The notes under the pieces: generated by a model
What the model was told of the DNA's origin: nothing
The model's input: the letters and a program-made list of their open reading frames with translations, nothing else
Database searches by the model: none
Made by a program: the position numbers and the translations under genes
Part shown: piece by piece, positions 36,234 to 49,754 of the stretch
Layout: every line of letters begins with the position of its first letter
Numbering within the stretch: position 1 is the stretch's first letter
Source of the DNA: Halocaridina rubra
Lineage: Eukaryota; Arthropoda; Malacostraca; Decapoda; Atyidae
Reading direction: 5' to 3'
NCBI GenBank assembly: GCA_037179515.1
Contig: JAXCGZ010020818.1
Span: forward strand, 110,001-174,000
DNA length: 64,000 nucleotides

Positions 36234-36391
36234 GTGATTACCTAATTGTGATTACCTAACTGTGTTTACCGGAAAGAGCCCAAAGCTCGTATCTTCCCGT
36301 CTCCTGATCGGTTCCATTTTATACTTAGTGATACTTATCATACCTGTCCTTAAAACTATGGATTGAGATAGCATTAACTACCTCCTCGCTT
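36234..36391 (-). mobile_element. CR1-like LINE copy I, 3' fragment
   Basis: About 158 bp of 3' UTR and C-terminal codons, cut at LSEEVVNA text and joined to an older copy. Confidence 0.8.
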
Positions 36392-36905
36392 AATTGTGCT
36401 TATGGGAAAGAGCCCCAAGATTGTAACTTCGTCTCCTGGACGGTTCCATTTTGTAACTAGTAATACTTGTCATACTTTTCCTTAAAACTATGGATTGAAT
36501 TAGCATTACCTACCTCCTCGTTTAGCCAATTCCAGTCATCAACTACTCTTACTCTAAAAAGTACTTCCTTACATCCTGCAAGAAAAGTTTTCTTACGAGG
36601 TTTCTTCGTCATAACCATGCAGGAATTTAAAAACCGTCACCATATCCCCCCTCATTCTTCTAATTTCTAGTGATAGTAAGTCTAATTCCCTCAGCCTCTC
36701 ATCATAACGAAGATTAAGTATTTCTGACACCAGTTTCGTGGCATGTAGTTGAACTATTTCCAGTTTAATTATGTGCCTTTTCAAGTGTGGATTCTAAAAT
36801 TGGGCTTCATTTTCAAGCTTTGGCCTCACATAGGTTACATAAATATTTCTGAATATTTCCTTGTCCATGTTCCTGAAGGCTACCCTTACATTTGCTAAGA
36901 AAGTG
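36391..36905 (-). mobile_element. CR1-like LINE copy J, older diverged fragment
   Basis: About 515 bp of the same family's 3' end with many substitutions and small indels. The C-terminal text is recognisable (KLEIVQLHATKLVSEI, YDERLRELDLLSLE). It is clearly older than its neighbours. Confidence 0.8.
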
Positions 36906-38152
<1,247 letters not shown>

Positions 38153-38394
38153 TCATTGCTGAGTCACGGTATTTAAAATACTAGGCAAATATTCAAGGGA
38201 GGGAAAGCTGAGATCAATAAAAGTAACCTTTGAGAGAGGGGAAACATGTAGGGATATATTGTTGAGAAAAAAAGTCTAAAAGACCTTCAAGAATTCAAAG
38301 AAGTGTTCATTAGACAATACAGAACACAGGAAGAGATGGGAAAGATCAAAAACTTGTTGCAAGAGGCAAGAAGGTTAAATGATGAAAGAAATGA

Positions 38395-38488
38395 AGAAGA
38401 AAAGAAAAATTTTCATTTCAGAGTTCTTCCAGACAAAAGGAAGATAAAGAAGATAATGACAGAAGATCAAGGGATGGGGCCTTATTAA
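38395..38488 (+). promoter_or_regulatory. ORF1/ORF2 overlap with candidate -1 frameshift site, copy K
   Basis: ORF1 reads through here and stops at 38486-38488. The -1 frame opens after a TGA at 38392-38394 and runs on into the endonuclease (LRLLYTNADG). A heptamer A AAT TTT (38407-38413) in the ORF1 frame fits the X XXY YYZ slippery rule. The same heptamer is at 21385-21391 and 33030-33036 on the minus strand; the copy near 56313 has lost it by a T-to-A change. Confidence 0.4.
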
Positions 38489-40122
38489 GATTGTTATACA
38501 CAAATGCTGATGGATTAGCTGGTAAGGCAGTAGAATTAAAAGATAGGATTCACAACAGTAAGGCAGATATAGTAGCAATTACAGAGACTAAGTTGAGTGA
38601 GGACATAAACAGTGTCACAGTTTTTCCTAAAGGCTTCAGAATACTAAGGGTTGAAAGATCTGAGAGGACTAGTGGAGGGATAGCACTGCTCATAAGTGAA
38701 AGGATTCAAGTTGAAGAAATAAACTTGGCTATAGAAAGTGAGTTCAAAGAAGTTTCTTGTTGCTCTCATAAATACTGGGTCAGAGAGCATTATAATAACT
38801 GTTGTATACAACCCACCAAGGAACCAGAATAGGCTAGAAATTTATGAGGAAAGTCATATAGGTACTATTGAAGTCCTAAAGTCAGTTGTTAACATGGCAC
38901 TGGGAGAGAAAATGTAGGATTTTGATTATGGGAGACTCTTAATCATAAAGAGATAGACTGGATAAATCTTGACCCACACAGTGGTGAGGGCTCATTTGGG
39001 GCAAGATTCCTAGATTGCATACAAGGGAATTTCCTACACCAACATGTAATGAAACCAACGAGGGCCAGGGGTGGGGATGAGCCATCACTACTTGATCTAG
39101 TGTTCACAGATAATGTGTTGGATATTGAAAAAATTGAGTATGAACCACCAGTTGGAAAGAGTGAGCACTGTGTGTTGTTGATGGAGTATATCATTGAAGA
39201 TATTCTGCCTGAGAGTAGAGGCACTGAGGACATGAGGAGGAACTATCCGAAAGGAGATCACATCAATATGAAGGAGCTTTTTTGCAGTTATTGACTGGAG
39301 AACCTTATTTTACAACAAATCTGTACAAGAAATGTATGACATCTTTTGTGAGAAATATGGGAAGATAGTAGATTGCTGCATACCTGTCACCAAAGTAGGT
39401 GTAATTCATGCCTGAGAGAAATGGTTTGATAATGAGTGTAAAAGAGCTAAGGATTGGAGAGACAAATAATGGAAAAGGTATAGGAGGAGAAAAAACATAA
39501 ATGCCTGGCAAACCTACAAAAGAGCGAGAAATGACTACCTAAGTAAAAGAAGAGAGGTAGAGAGAAACTATGAGAGGGACATAACCAGGAAAACTAAAGA
39601 AAATCCCAAGCTTTTCCACAGCTTTATCAGAGGAAAACTGAAGGTAAAAGAACAGGTTTTAAGGCTAAAGAGAGCGGATGGAAGCATCACTGAAACGGAT
39701 GAAGAGATCTGCAAAGAATTGAACAAAGAGTTTCAGTCAGTATTTACAGTAGAAAATACCCCACCCCCTCAGGTTGCAGAGATAAAAGCTCAAAGGCAGG
39801 TATTAGAGACCATCAACCTTACAGCCACAGAGGTATGCAAAGCGCTGATAGAGTTAGATGTTAACAAAGCTACAGGTCCTGATGACATATCCCCTCATGT
39901 ACTTAAAAAAATGCACAAACTCAATATCAGTGGCACTAAGTATCATATATAAAAAGTCACTGGAGTCAGGGGAGATTCCAAGATGCTGGAAACAAGCATA
40001 TGTGATACCTATCTTCAAAAAGGGAAGGAGGGATACGGCTCTGAACTATAGACCAGTTTCCTTGACCAGCATAGTTTGCAAAGTTATGGAGAAACTACTA
40101 GAGGAAACATATCTCTCTTCAC

Positions 40123-41319
40123 TTGGAATCCTTCAACTTTTTGTCAGTGAGGCAACATGGCTTCAGAGAAGGTAGATCAACAGTAACAAACTTATTAGAA
40201 TTTTATGATGAAGTAAGCCGAATCTTACAGTTAAGAGAGGGCTGGGCAGATTGCATATTCCTAGACTTCCAGAAAGCGTTTGACACTGTTCCACATGGGA
40301 GACTTATTAGGAAGCTGCAATCAATGGCTAGAATAGGTGGAAATGTCTTGGAATGGATAAAAACTTACTTAGAAGGAAGGGAACAGAGGGTTAGAGTAAG
40401 ACACTCAGTGTCTGAATGGAGAAGAGTTAGCAGTGGAGTTCCACAGGGTTCAGTTTTAGGGCCACTTTTGTTCCTTGTATATGTAAATGACCTACCAGAG
40501 TCTGTAAATTCATTCATGAATATGTTTGCAGATGATGCAAAGATTGTGAAGAAAGTAAAAAACGAGAACAGTGGTAGAGAACTTCAGGAAAATCTAAATA
40601 GTCTGCATGAGTGGTCAGAAAAGTGGCTAATGAAATTCAGTACTTCAAAATGTAAGGTAATGAGAATGGGTACAAGTGCAAGAAGGCCCAAGCTTGACTA
40701 CTCGGTGGCTGGAGTACAACTTCAAGAGACAGAAAATGAGAGAGATCTAGGAGTAAACATACTGGCAGATTTGTCTCCAGAAATACATATAAATGGCATA
40801 GTAAGGGCAGCATATGCATTCTTATTAAATGTAAGGGTAGCCTTCAGGCACATGGACACGGAAATGTTCAGAAATATTTATGTAACCTATGTGAGGCCAA
40901 AACTCGAATATGCAGCCCCCTTTTGGAATCCACACTTGAAAAAGCACATAGCTAAGCTTGAAAAAGTTCAAAGACACGCCACGAGACTGGTGCCAGAAAT
41001 ACGCAATCTCAGTTATGATGAGAGGCTGAGGGAATTAGACCTACCATCACTCGAAGCTAGAAGAGTGAGGGGGGATATGGTGACAGTCTTTAAATTCCTT
41101 CATGGTTATGATAGAGTGGATAGGGATCGATATTTTGATATGGCTGGCTCTAGAACTAGAGGTCATAGTTTGAAGCTTCGTAAGAAAACTTATTTGCAGG
41201 ATGTAAGGAAATACTTTTTCAGTGTAAGAGTAGTTGATAATTGGAACTGGCTAAGCGAGGAGGTAGTTAATGCTATCTCAATCCATAGTTTTAAGGACAG
41301 GTATGATAAGTATCACTAA
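40123..41319 (+). pseudogene. CR1-like RT motifs and C-terminal domain, copy K
   Basis: This 398-codon open stretch covers RVRQHGFREGRSTVTNLLEF, motif A LDFQKAFDTVPH, motif [16 protein letters not shown], motif C FADDAKIV, then the post-RT text LHEWSEKWLMKFSTSKCKVMRMG and a C-terminal domain ending FKDRYDKYH with a normal stop. The catalytic aspartates are present. The first ATG is a chance one; the true ORF2 begins far upstream and is broken by several indels. This is the longest intact C-terminal half of the family here and serves as a reference for the others. Confidence 0.85.
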
Positions 41320-41400
41320 TTATAAAATGGAACCGATGAGGAGACGGGAAGATAGGAGCTTTGGGCTCTTTCCCGTAAACACAATTAGGTAATTACAATT

Positions 41401-44271
41401 GGGTATTTACAGAACTGATATATAGCCAACACATTTTACTAGGTGATTGTAGAAAGCTTAGCAGCGCTATTAGGAATCAAATTATCTCTCAATGCAAGTT
41501 TTATTTGTTATCGGGTACTGACATTTAGGGAATGTAAACAAGAAGGCAGTTTTTCGAATTATGCTTGTGGGGTATAATAACGAGTGATGTTACATAACAA
41601 TTTACTGCTTAAAAATCAGTATTGTTGATACATTAGAAACTCTGCCATGGAATATCTGTATTCAGTTGAATACATTACTTGCTTTATAGTGCTCGAACTG
41701 GCTACAACCACAGCTAAGTCCAACGTTTAGAAATATAAGTTGAGGTGGGACCACAAAAAGATAAGTCTTATTCTCCCACTAATAACAAGTAGAAGAATAC
41801 TCCTAGTATTTAGTGTGGAAGCCTCGCGTATGTTGCACAACCTGCAATCTTGAGGGGTAGTATCGGAGTAGTGACTTTGAAGAGATTCGTGTCGCTTTCT
41901 GGATCCACATCTTGCAAATGGCTCTCAAGCTTGTCTCTTGTATGCAGAGCTACATCATGGCCTTGGATCATATTATGTAAATTGGGTTAAAATTCGTTTT
42001 ATGCACCCCTTCCATAGCCTACCCGAGAAGCATTACCACCATTTCCGGATTTGTGCCACTTTGGTGTAAAAACACTCATATTTTCCCTATTAAGGTACAT
42101 AGGGCTTCAAATTTGAGTTTGAATAATTTAGTTGGGCTAGGTTAGGTTAGATTAGGTTTTAAAAGTACCCACTTCTACTAACCAATTTTGGCCTTACCAC
42201 TAAAAGTACTGATTTTCGACAAAAATTTATGATCAATTCAGAACACGTCAGAGCTTATCAGAAAAAATAGTTTACTCCAAAGATTGTAGCTATGCATAAA
42301 ACGAATCTTAACTGTAAATTTGGTAAATTTTTAGGAGAGGGAAATACAAAGAAAAGTGTCCAAAAAAAAAAATTTTTTTTGGTGCGTCCTAACCTAACTT
42401 AGTCTTACCTAGGTGAATGCGTCCTCCCTAGCCGGGGGCTTCATATTCCATTGTTCCCCATAACTAAAATAATACCATAAATTTTTTATTGCACCCTTCT
42501 TCCTTGGGAAGTTAAATTTATGCTTCTTCCTATGGTTTTATTGTTTTGACGAATATGACCCTCAAAACTATCCGCAATTATTCCTAACTTTATCTAAATC
42601 TTATAAACCTATCCTAACCTAACCTGAAAACGAATTATTTACAACGGTTTTGAAGATCGGATGCATTCAAAAGACATAACAAATCTTATATTATCAAGAC
42701 CCACTTAAATATTAAATAGTGGGGAATGAAACGGGTGCAATAGTAAAAAAAATACCTCATATTAGTCCCGACTATATCTTCCGGGATTGCTCTAGTGCAT
42801 TTGATGGGGTTATGATCCAGTAATTTCTAGGCTTTTGTGTGTGATCGAAAAAACCCAGTATATTTCATCACTATTATGGAGCAAATACACTTCATCAGGT
42901 TCCAATACATTTCTTGACTCCTTCAAGAACAGGATCACCTTTTCCCTCAAAATCTTTTCACAAAATTAAGCTCCCGTCCACCTCTGTCCCTTTTTATTGA
43001 ATGCCCACGAGAAGTGGTGCACAGTGAAACACAGAGCAATTCAGATACAACTTGAAACCCCAACACATTTCTTTGTATTGTCCATTGTCTTAAAGCTTTG
43101 TGCACTCAATACCCAGATCCTGTCATTCTGAAATTAGAACTGAAGGGCCCATATGAAGGCTTCATCACTTGGCCTTTGTTTCTCCCTGTAAGCGGTACTG
43201 ATGTATCAATTGCCGATTCACACTCTTCTCTCAGCACCCATTGGCTGCTTTCATAACATTTTCATTGCCTCATTATTGCTTCTCGCACAATTCTGTAAAA
43301 ACACAGTATAAATAAATAATAGAGGAGCCGTTACAAAGGGTTATCCTCAAAGTACAAGTACAATGATGTTTTTGCTTTCCTGAAAGCTTTTTATTGTGCA
43401 CCAGAGCCTAAGGTTGTGTGGATGTTGTCAATCGTAGCAACTTGATCATTTTGCAATCTAACACTGACCTAATCATTACAAAGTCACATCTTAACAGTCA
43501 GAACTATATTGGAGGCAGTTTGGTGGGAGGAACTTGGAGTTGTTAAAACATTTTCTTATCGATAGTAGTGCCTGAATATTTGAAAATAGTCATATTAACA
43601 AATATTTCTTTGGAAATATTTACTCTCATGATGCTATTTAATAAAAATCTCATGAAATCTATTACAATGCAAGTTTATATTAACCCAATGTTAAGGCACA
43701 CTTTTGAAATTATTGTTTTTAGCTGTTTTAGAGATTTTTTTCAATGTTTTTCACTTTCATTCCTTTCATTAGGGGTGTGAAAGTAAGCATTTACAATTTC
43801 CGTATGCAAAAGAGCTATCTTGCTTAATTTTTTATTCCAAGGCTTTAGTTTGCTATGTGGTAGTGTTGTTGCAAGGATGTTGTGTAAGAAAGGATCTAGA
43901 AATCATCTACTTGACTTGCTGGATGGTACTTGCTGTTTTTAAGAAGCTTTTAGATTTTTTAATTTGCTCGCTGCTACCTTACTACCTTGTACAGTCTGGA
44001 GACCCACTAATATGGCAAGCTTGAACGTATATGAATGTATTAAAAGAGCTCTGTATCACACCATTATCTTGAATATGAAAATGATGCTAGAAGATTTTGT
44101 TGTTCTGAAATGACTTATTAGATTCGAATAATTTTCATTTTTAATGGGTATCTCGTGCTATTTTATACTTACTAATTTCATGTTTCATAACACATGAATA
44201 GCTGATCAAAACCTTTTTTTAGTTGGACATTCATGGTATTATTAACTAAGAAAATTATATTTGTTTTCTAG
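41401..44271. other. intergenic, with TAGGTT-rich inverted segment
   Basis: No gene is recognised. Between about 41989 and 42640 there are TAGGTTAGGTTAG (near 42137) and CCTAACCTAACC (near 42614) in opposite orientation. A further inverted pair around TTCGTTTTATGCA (41993-42006 and 42293-42306) suggests an old palindromic element. Confidence 0.5.
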
Positions 44272-44360
44272 GTAAAAAGGTGGAAGCCGTTATATAAATC
44301 CAAGTCAAGTTATATCGTATAAGGTTTTGCAAGAGTGTCTCTCATTCGTTGAAGATGCAA
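44272..44360 (+). CDS. MED8: MED8 exon 1, 5' UTR and first two codons
   Basis: The acceptor ends at 44271. The ATG is at 44355-44357, followed by CAA and a strong donor GTAAGT at 44361. Only Met-Gln is coded here. The upstream boundary as UTR exon is inferred. Confidence 0.7.
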
Positions 44361-46095
44361 GTAAGTTCTTAAGTTTATTTTTTTATGGTTGACTTTATTT
44401 AGCACTGTACACATTTTATAGCATTGAGGACATAAAGCAGTAGAGGGAATATGATAATTAGCCATCTTTTTTTATGCTAGGTAGGGGTAATGAATGTTGC
44501 TGATTACTGTATTCTTTAGTTTCTTACATAAATGACACTCTTTTCCTCTCACTGTCAGTGAAGTTTGCATGACCGTTAAAGTAATTGTAAGTTTGTCATA
44601 TTATTATTTACTAATGAATATAAAGATTGTCTCTAATATTATTGCATCATAGAACAAAATATTTGTTCACAGAGCCTGTATACAGTTGATATTTTGTCAT
44701 ATTATGGAATACTGATAATTCACTGTATCAGTTGTATATTAATGTTTAAACTATAGAGAAAACTAGATGTAGCTCATGACAAAGATATTTGATGAGGCTT
44801 TATCGAGTGGACAGTTGAAGACAAGGATGATTTTGTTTGCCTGAGTTATTGGTACCTCTTCCTCTGTTACAATTTTTGTAGCTTATTAATGCAGTATTGT
44901 GTTATGCTTGTATTGTAATCAGGCTTGATAATTTTGAGGTCCTTCTATCTTTTTGTTTGTAAAATTGATGCTGAGTCAGATGAGTTAGGCTCAAGATTAG
45001 TTGTGTAATTCAGACTTACAACTTTGATAGGGGAGCAGATCGAACCTAACTAGGCACCTATCAAGGTCAAAGTCGGAATGCTACTTATGATATGTTGTCT
45101 TAAAGCACCTTTAAAAATTATATGAAGATTTCATGTGCTGCATTATGTAAATTGTACTGTATATGTCATAAAAGTCACTACAGTACTGTAAACTATGTTG
45201 ATGGAAAGTCAGAAATTCGAATACTGTATTTGTAAAATAAAGAATTTATCTCATAAATTATAATGTTCATGTGTTTCAGCGAGAGGAAAAAGTGTTGGAT
45301 ACTGCTTTGGAAGCAATACTTCAACGAGTTGTCGATATAAAAGGTTCTCTTCAAGAGTTATTGGTCAAAATAGAACATGAAGGTGACAATGCAGACTGGC
45401 CGTCATATCTGAATAATTTGTCAGTAATTTCGGCTCAGGTTAGACTTTCTCGTTGACAGTTGATTTTATTAATTATCATAAATCTGTAAATTTAATTTGA
45501 GGATAATGTACTTTTATAAGTGTTTTCTCTTTATTATGCCACGTCTGGATATCCACAATATTCTTCACAATATGCCATAATACTTTGCCATCAAATATAT
45601 CTTGTTCAAATTATCTGATTTTGTATGGTTGATATTTATTTTTATGATTATTATAGTATCATTGTAATAATTATTATTGATTCTTTTTAACAATAATAAT
45701 AATAATAAAAATTTTATTTTTTTATGGCAGTAATCATGTACTGTACTTTTTATTACTATTATTATGGTTATTAGTATATTTATTATTTTTACTATAATTT
45801 TTTGATAACAATAATAAATGAAATAATAATAATAGTATTGTTATTATTACTGTGTATTATTATTATTATTATTATTATATCACCGTGGCTCAAGCAGTAG
45901 CGTCCGTGACTCTGAGGCGTCAGGTCGAGGGTTTGCGCCCTGTCATGGTTTGAGGTTAGCAAGGGCATGCACTCAGGGTAAGGATTACATATGCCAAAAC
46001 AAGTCCGTCGCAAGAAGGCAACCGTCCTAGCCCTTGGTTGAAAAGGGAGTCCGTGACGTAAAACTGGAACATTATTATTATTATTATTACTATAA

Positions 46096-46159
<64 letters not shown>

Positions 46160-46164
46160 CATTA

Positions 46165-46243
<79 letters not shown>

Positions 46244-49200
46244 TGTTTTATATTGTATTGTATACTTCTAATTTTCCCTTTTATATGTTTGTTATGCCTA
46301 GAAAGTCAATAAATTTTTTTGATCCTGTTCTTGGTAGTCATCAGTCGAACACTTTGTTAGTATGAGACTCTTTTTTTATAAAACTATACTATATGTGTAT
46401 TAAATGCGTAATATTGGAAAAAGCAGGGTAGAGGTAAAATGATAATCCTACTTTCCCTGAATTTTATTTCTTACCTAAAATATTAGAGAATGGTGATGAT
46501 TGACATGTTATACAGTACTGTAAATATGAATCCCTCCTTCCTCTGTGATTTTGTTACAGATCTGGCCACACCATGTTTACATCAAGCGAGATAGTGTCAT
46601 GTCTGTAGGGAGAGATTCATTGCCCATGAGTTAATATCAATCACTCAGTTGTTCACTCAGGTTTGGTCTTTACTTCTGTTATGTATTATGCATTTATGGC
46701 TATAGTAAGCTTTATTTTTTCCAGATATACACATTGTTGAAGCTGTTGAAAAATGACAAGACTCCCATCCTCCGTAATTATTTAACGCTTCCTCTGCAGT
46801 TAAATGCAGATACCGATGAAAAACTCCTAATGTCCACAGAGGGTCGAGTACCTTCTTTTAGCCATGATTTTGTCCCGAATTTGTTAAGAACAAAGCCTGA
46901 ACCGGATGTTGAACAGCGTCACTTAACTCTAGAAACAAAAATGGCTCAAATGAATTCGGACACTGCCACTGTAAGTTCTGATGTAGAATAACCTTTCTTC
47001 TTACTAAGTTTATGGGATTTGTAAATTGCAAATGACAGGTCTTTATCATGATTGCCTTACTTTTCACTTATAATTCAAAGAGCGTGTATAGCATATATAT
47101 AAGGTATCTGTATAATGGGTGTAGTGTAGGCATTTTGGATTGATAGCAGCATACTTTATCAACTTCTTTCCCGGCAACAGTGAAATATTTAGTTTTTGCC
47201 TGTCTGGTATTTTTTAGCAAGGATGAAATAACTCTTAAAAAATTTAGCATGTGAAATTGCACCCTTGAACGAGTAATCTCATTCTTTTCTCTCTCTAAGC
47301 CTTCCTAAGGCAGAAACAAGTATTTTTGTTAATCATACCTCCACCAACTCCACTTACAGCATCTCAGTAATAAGTTAGATGTATTGAAAATATAATTTCC
47401 CTTGATTTTTTCTTATTTAACTTGTCTGGAATTCTAATATTTTTTGGAAAAAATTTTCCAGTGTGGAGGTTAATATTTGCTCTGTATTATGCCTTTGTAG
47501 AACTCTAGATTCCATTTACTCTGTGTGCAGTTCCATAGTCATTTTGCTACTTCTTTAAACTTATCAGTGTTTAAGGTTTTGCATTTTCATCTATATACTC
47601 TCACTAGTTCTCCTTTATGTATTATCCTCCTCACTTTTATTTTAACCTGGTGCTTTGAGGTAGAAGTTTAAAACTGAATATGACTTTAGTGATTTTATTG
47701 TCATGTACATAGATCTTCAGTTCTCTAGGTGGGATTTATTTCTTATGTACAGTATATGATAGTCACATACTTGTCTGATGAAGGAATTAGGGAGAGAATG
47801 TGCATAGACCATTCAAGGTTCTTAAACTGTCTTTAAGTAGCCCAGTATTGTAAAAACTTGGGTATCTTAGGCATGAAGGTTCCATGTTTTCTATAATTAG
47901 AGATCTGTAGAGGAATTTTTTAATTCAGGTATTCTTGAATTCTTTACCTTGCTGCATCAGACTTCTCCAAATAGACCAGTATCTTGATAGTTAATTACTG
48001 TATATTGTAATGTAGTTTACATACAGTTAGTGTGTGATAAAGATTCGAGGAATATACTGAAAGTTATTCATTATTTCAGAAACAAATTAATGTTCACAAT
48101 AAGGTGGTAAAGCACGTTTTAGATCTGTTGAACACGGCGCGAGAAGAGTGGGAGACGGAAACTGCGTCGCGTACCAGTCAACCTCAGACGTGTTCTATCA
48201 ATGAGACTCAGGTGCTCATAGCCGCTATGGGTACTGGAAAGGGTATTAAGAATATACCAGGCAGAGCCCCCATGCCACGACCTTCTCCTACTATGCCACA
48301 ACAACCTTCACCTCAGAGTGAGTATTTGATAAAATTCAATTTTGTTTTAACTGATTTACAATTTCCTTTTTGTAATGCATGGTGGTGTTTTTGTGTAATG
48401 TCTTATAATTCAGATTGAAGTATTTGTAGTATCTTTGTCCCAGAATTGCAGATCTAATCATGCATACCTAATAGGATGGTGTGTATGATGCAAGTAGATT
48501 CAGTGCAATACAACTAAATCCACCCATATGAATGCTGGCATTCTCGATGTTAGAGTAATAATATTTTCGGTTTCCTTTTTTAAATAAATTAATAGTAGAG
48601 GTTTTCCTATACGCTTCTGATAAATATAGATAAGAGAGCTTGGGTGAGTCATTAGGTGTACCTACATTGGTATGTGACAATAGAATTCTTAACTTTAAAT
48701 AAAGTTTTATATTTGCTTTTTTAGTCAGTGAGTCCATGAACATGTGTTTATGTTTAACAGTTTTGATAAGAATGATCATTTAACACTTGAGATCCCTTTT
48801 AAAAGTTGAAATGTCTATACTGAATGATGTTTTAGCTACATTTACAATTCTCATTTCAGAAATATTATTTGAAAACTTGGAAATGCATATTGCTTGGTTG
48901 GGTAAATAGAATTCCACCCCCATGTACCCTGTTTATAATAAGAGATGCTTAAGAGGTTGATGTATAATTTTGAAAAACGAAATTCCTCCATCTTAATCCA
49001 TGTACCTTGTAAATGGTGACCAAATTCATAGGGTAGCAGGGCTCTATCAAGCTCTACATCCAGATATTATTTTTGCTGTGAAAGAGTTAATTTAAGATGT
49101 GAAGACGTATGGAATATGATGATATCCTACTGCTCTGGTTATTATATTGCAGTTTCAGAACATACAGATTATTCAAACCTTGCTGACTGAGTAAAATATT

Positions 49201-49754
49201 TGTTGTTTCATAAATTTATAAAATATTATATAATAGATAGTAAAGTATATTAGCATATACTGGGTATGTAACATCCAGTATGGTATATGAAAATAAATAT
49301 TCTGAGTCATTTTATTTTGACTTCTTTCTCTTGACTAAATGCCTCTCAACAAGTCTGCGAATTGCTTAGCTGAACTATAATACATTAGCAAAAACTTTCT
49401 TTGTATTCCTAGAATCTCTTCATTTAGTTAGTTCTCTCATGATATCCCACTTTCTGTTGGTTGTGAAAAAATGCAATGTAATGAAAAGTTTTAAGCAGTA
49501 TTGTTGATGATAATTATATAATTTATTATTCAGGGATAAACATATGCATTGTAGACAATAATAATACTGTATGTATAATTCATGTTGAAATAATTCCCAC
49601 AGAAAAATTTTAGGAGGACGCTTCCTTTTTTTTGAAACAATTCCCTTCATACCGGTAACTGCACATTTCCTTTTCAGTTACCACAAGTAAAGCTGTGAGT
49701 GCTGTAAAGACAAACATCAAAGCTGCAACAGCCATGCATCCCTATGTGCGATGA
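44358..49754 (+). CDS. MED8: Mediator of RNA polymerase II transcription subunit 8 (five coding exons)
   Basis: Joining 44355-44360, 45280-45438, 46725-46970, 48080-48317 and 49678-49754 gives 241 residues; every junction has GT/AG and consistent phase (0, 0, 0, 1). MED8 is a head-module subunit of Mediator in the nucleus; its C-terminal helix holds the MED18-MED20 pair. Matches to the metazoan family seen here: MQREEK start, helix to about residue 55 (LQRVVDIKGSLQELLVKIE, then a conserved WPS), KTPILRNYLTLPL, the TEGRVPSFSHDFVP signature, LRTKPEPDVE, and a C-terminus KTNIKAATAMHPYVR close to the human KTNIKSASMHPYQR. Human MED8 is 268 residues, so length is normal; the glutamine/proline-rich region is shorter. 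No stops or frameshifts are seen. A likely 5' UTR exon begins at 44272 after a TTTTCTAG acceptor. Candidate polyadenylation signals are ATTAAA 50149-50154 and AATAAA 50442-50447. Confidence 0.92.
45280..45438 (+). CDS. MED8: MED8 exon 2
   Basis: 159 bp, 53 codons (REEKVLD to SVISAQ), acceptor TGTTTCAG, donor GTTAGA, phase 0 at both ends. Confidence 0.9.
45881..46070 (+). mobile_element. tRNA-derived SINE-like repeat in MED8 intron 2
   Basis: A 190-bp segment starts with a tRNA-like head (GGCTCAAGCAGTAG as A-box-like, GGTTTGCGCCC in the B-box place) and ends at (ATT)n. A reverse-complement copy lies at 52611-52800. Two dispersed copies with a tRNA-like head suggest a SINE. Confidence 0.65.
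46071..46240. repeat. (TTA)n microsatellite in MED8 intron 2
   Basis: About 170 bp of TTA/ATT triplets with short interruptions, directly after the SINE-like repeat and possibly its tail. Confidence 0.95.
46725..46970 (+). CDS. MED8: MED8 exon 3
   Basis: 246 bp, 82 codons (IYTLLKLL to MNSDTAT), acceptor TTTTTTCCAG, donor GTAAGT. Contains the TEGRVPSFSH signature. Confidence 0.92.
48080..48317 (+). CDS. MED8: MED8 exon 4
   Basis: 238 bp, 79 codons plus one base (KQINVHNK to PQQPSPQ), acceptor TTATTTCAG, donor GTGAGT. It ends in a short proline/methionine-rich tract. Confidence 0.9.
49678..49754 (+). CDS. MED8: MED8 exon 5, C-terminus and stop
   Basis: 77 bp including TGA 49752-49754. It codes the conserved MED18-contacting end (SAVKTNIKAATAMHPYVR). 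Acceptor TTTTCAG. Confidence 0.9.

Larger units (their letters stand above)
38180..41400 (+). mobile_element. CR1-like LINE copy K (+ strand)
   Basis: Starts in the ORF1 RNA-binding domain (LGKYSREGK text) and runs through endonuclease and RT to the tail. Damage includes one-base insertions near 38748 (after SEFKE), 39280 (T run), 39909 (A run) and 40105 (before ETYLSS), and nonsense codons near 39414 (Arg to TGA) and 39467 (Cys to TAA). The last 398 codons (40123-41319) are open and include RT motifs A, B and C and the whole C-terminal domain. It is the first copy pointing rightwards; all copies before 37 kb point left. Confidence 0.9.

Noticed and set aside
42130..42160. True interstitial telomere array
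   Set aside because: Only about three TAGGTT units with interruptions; too short to call telomeric.
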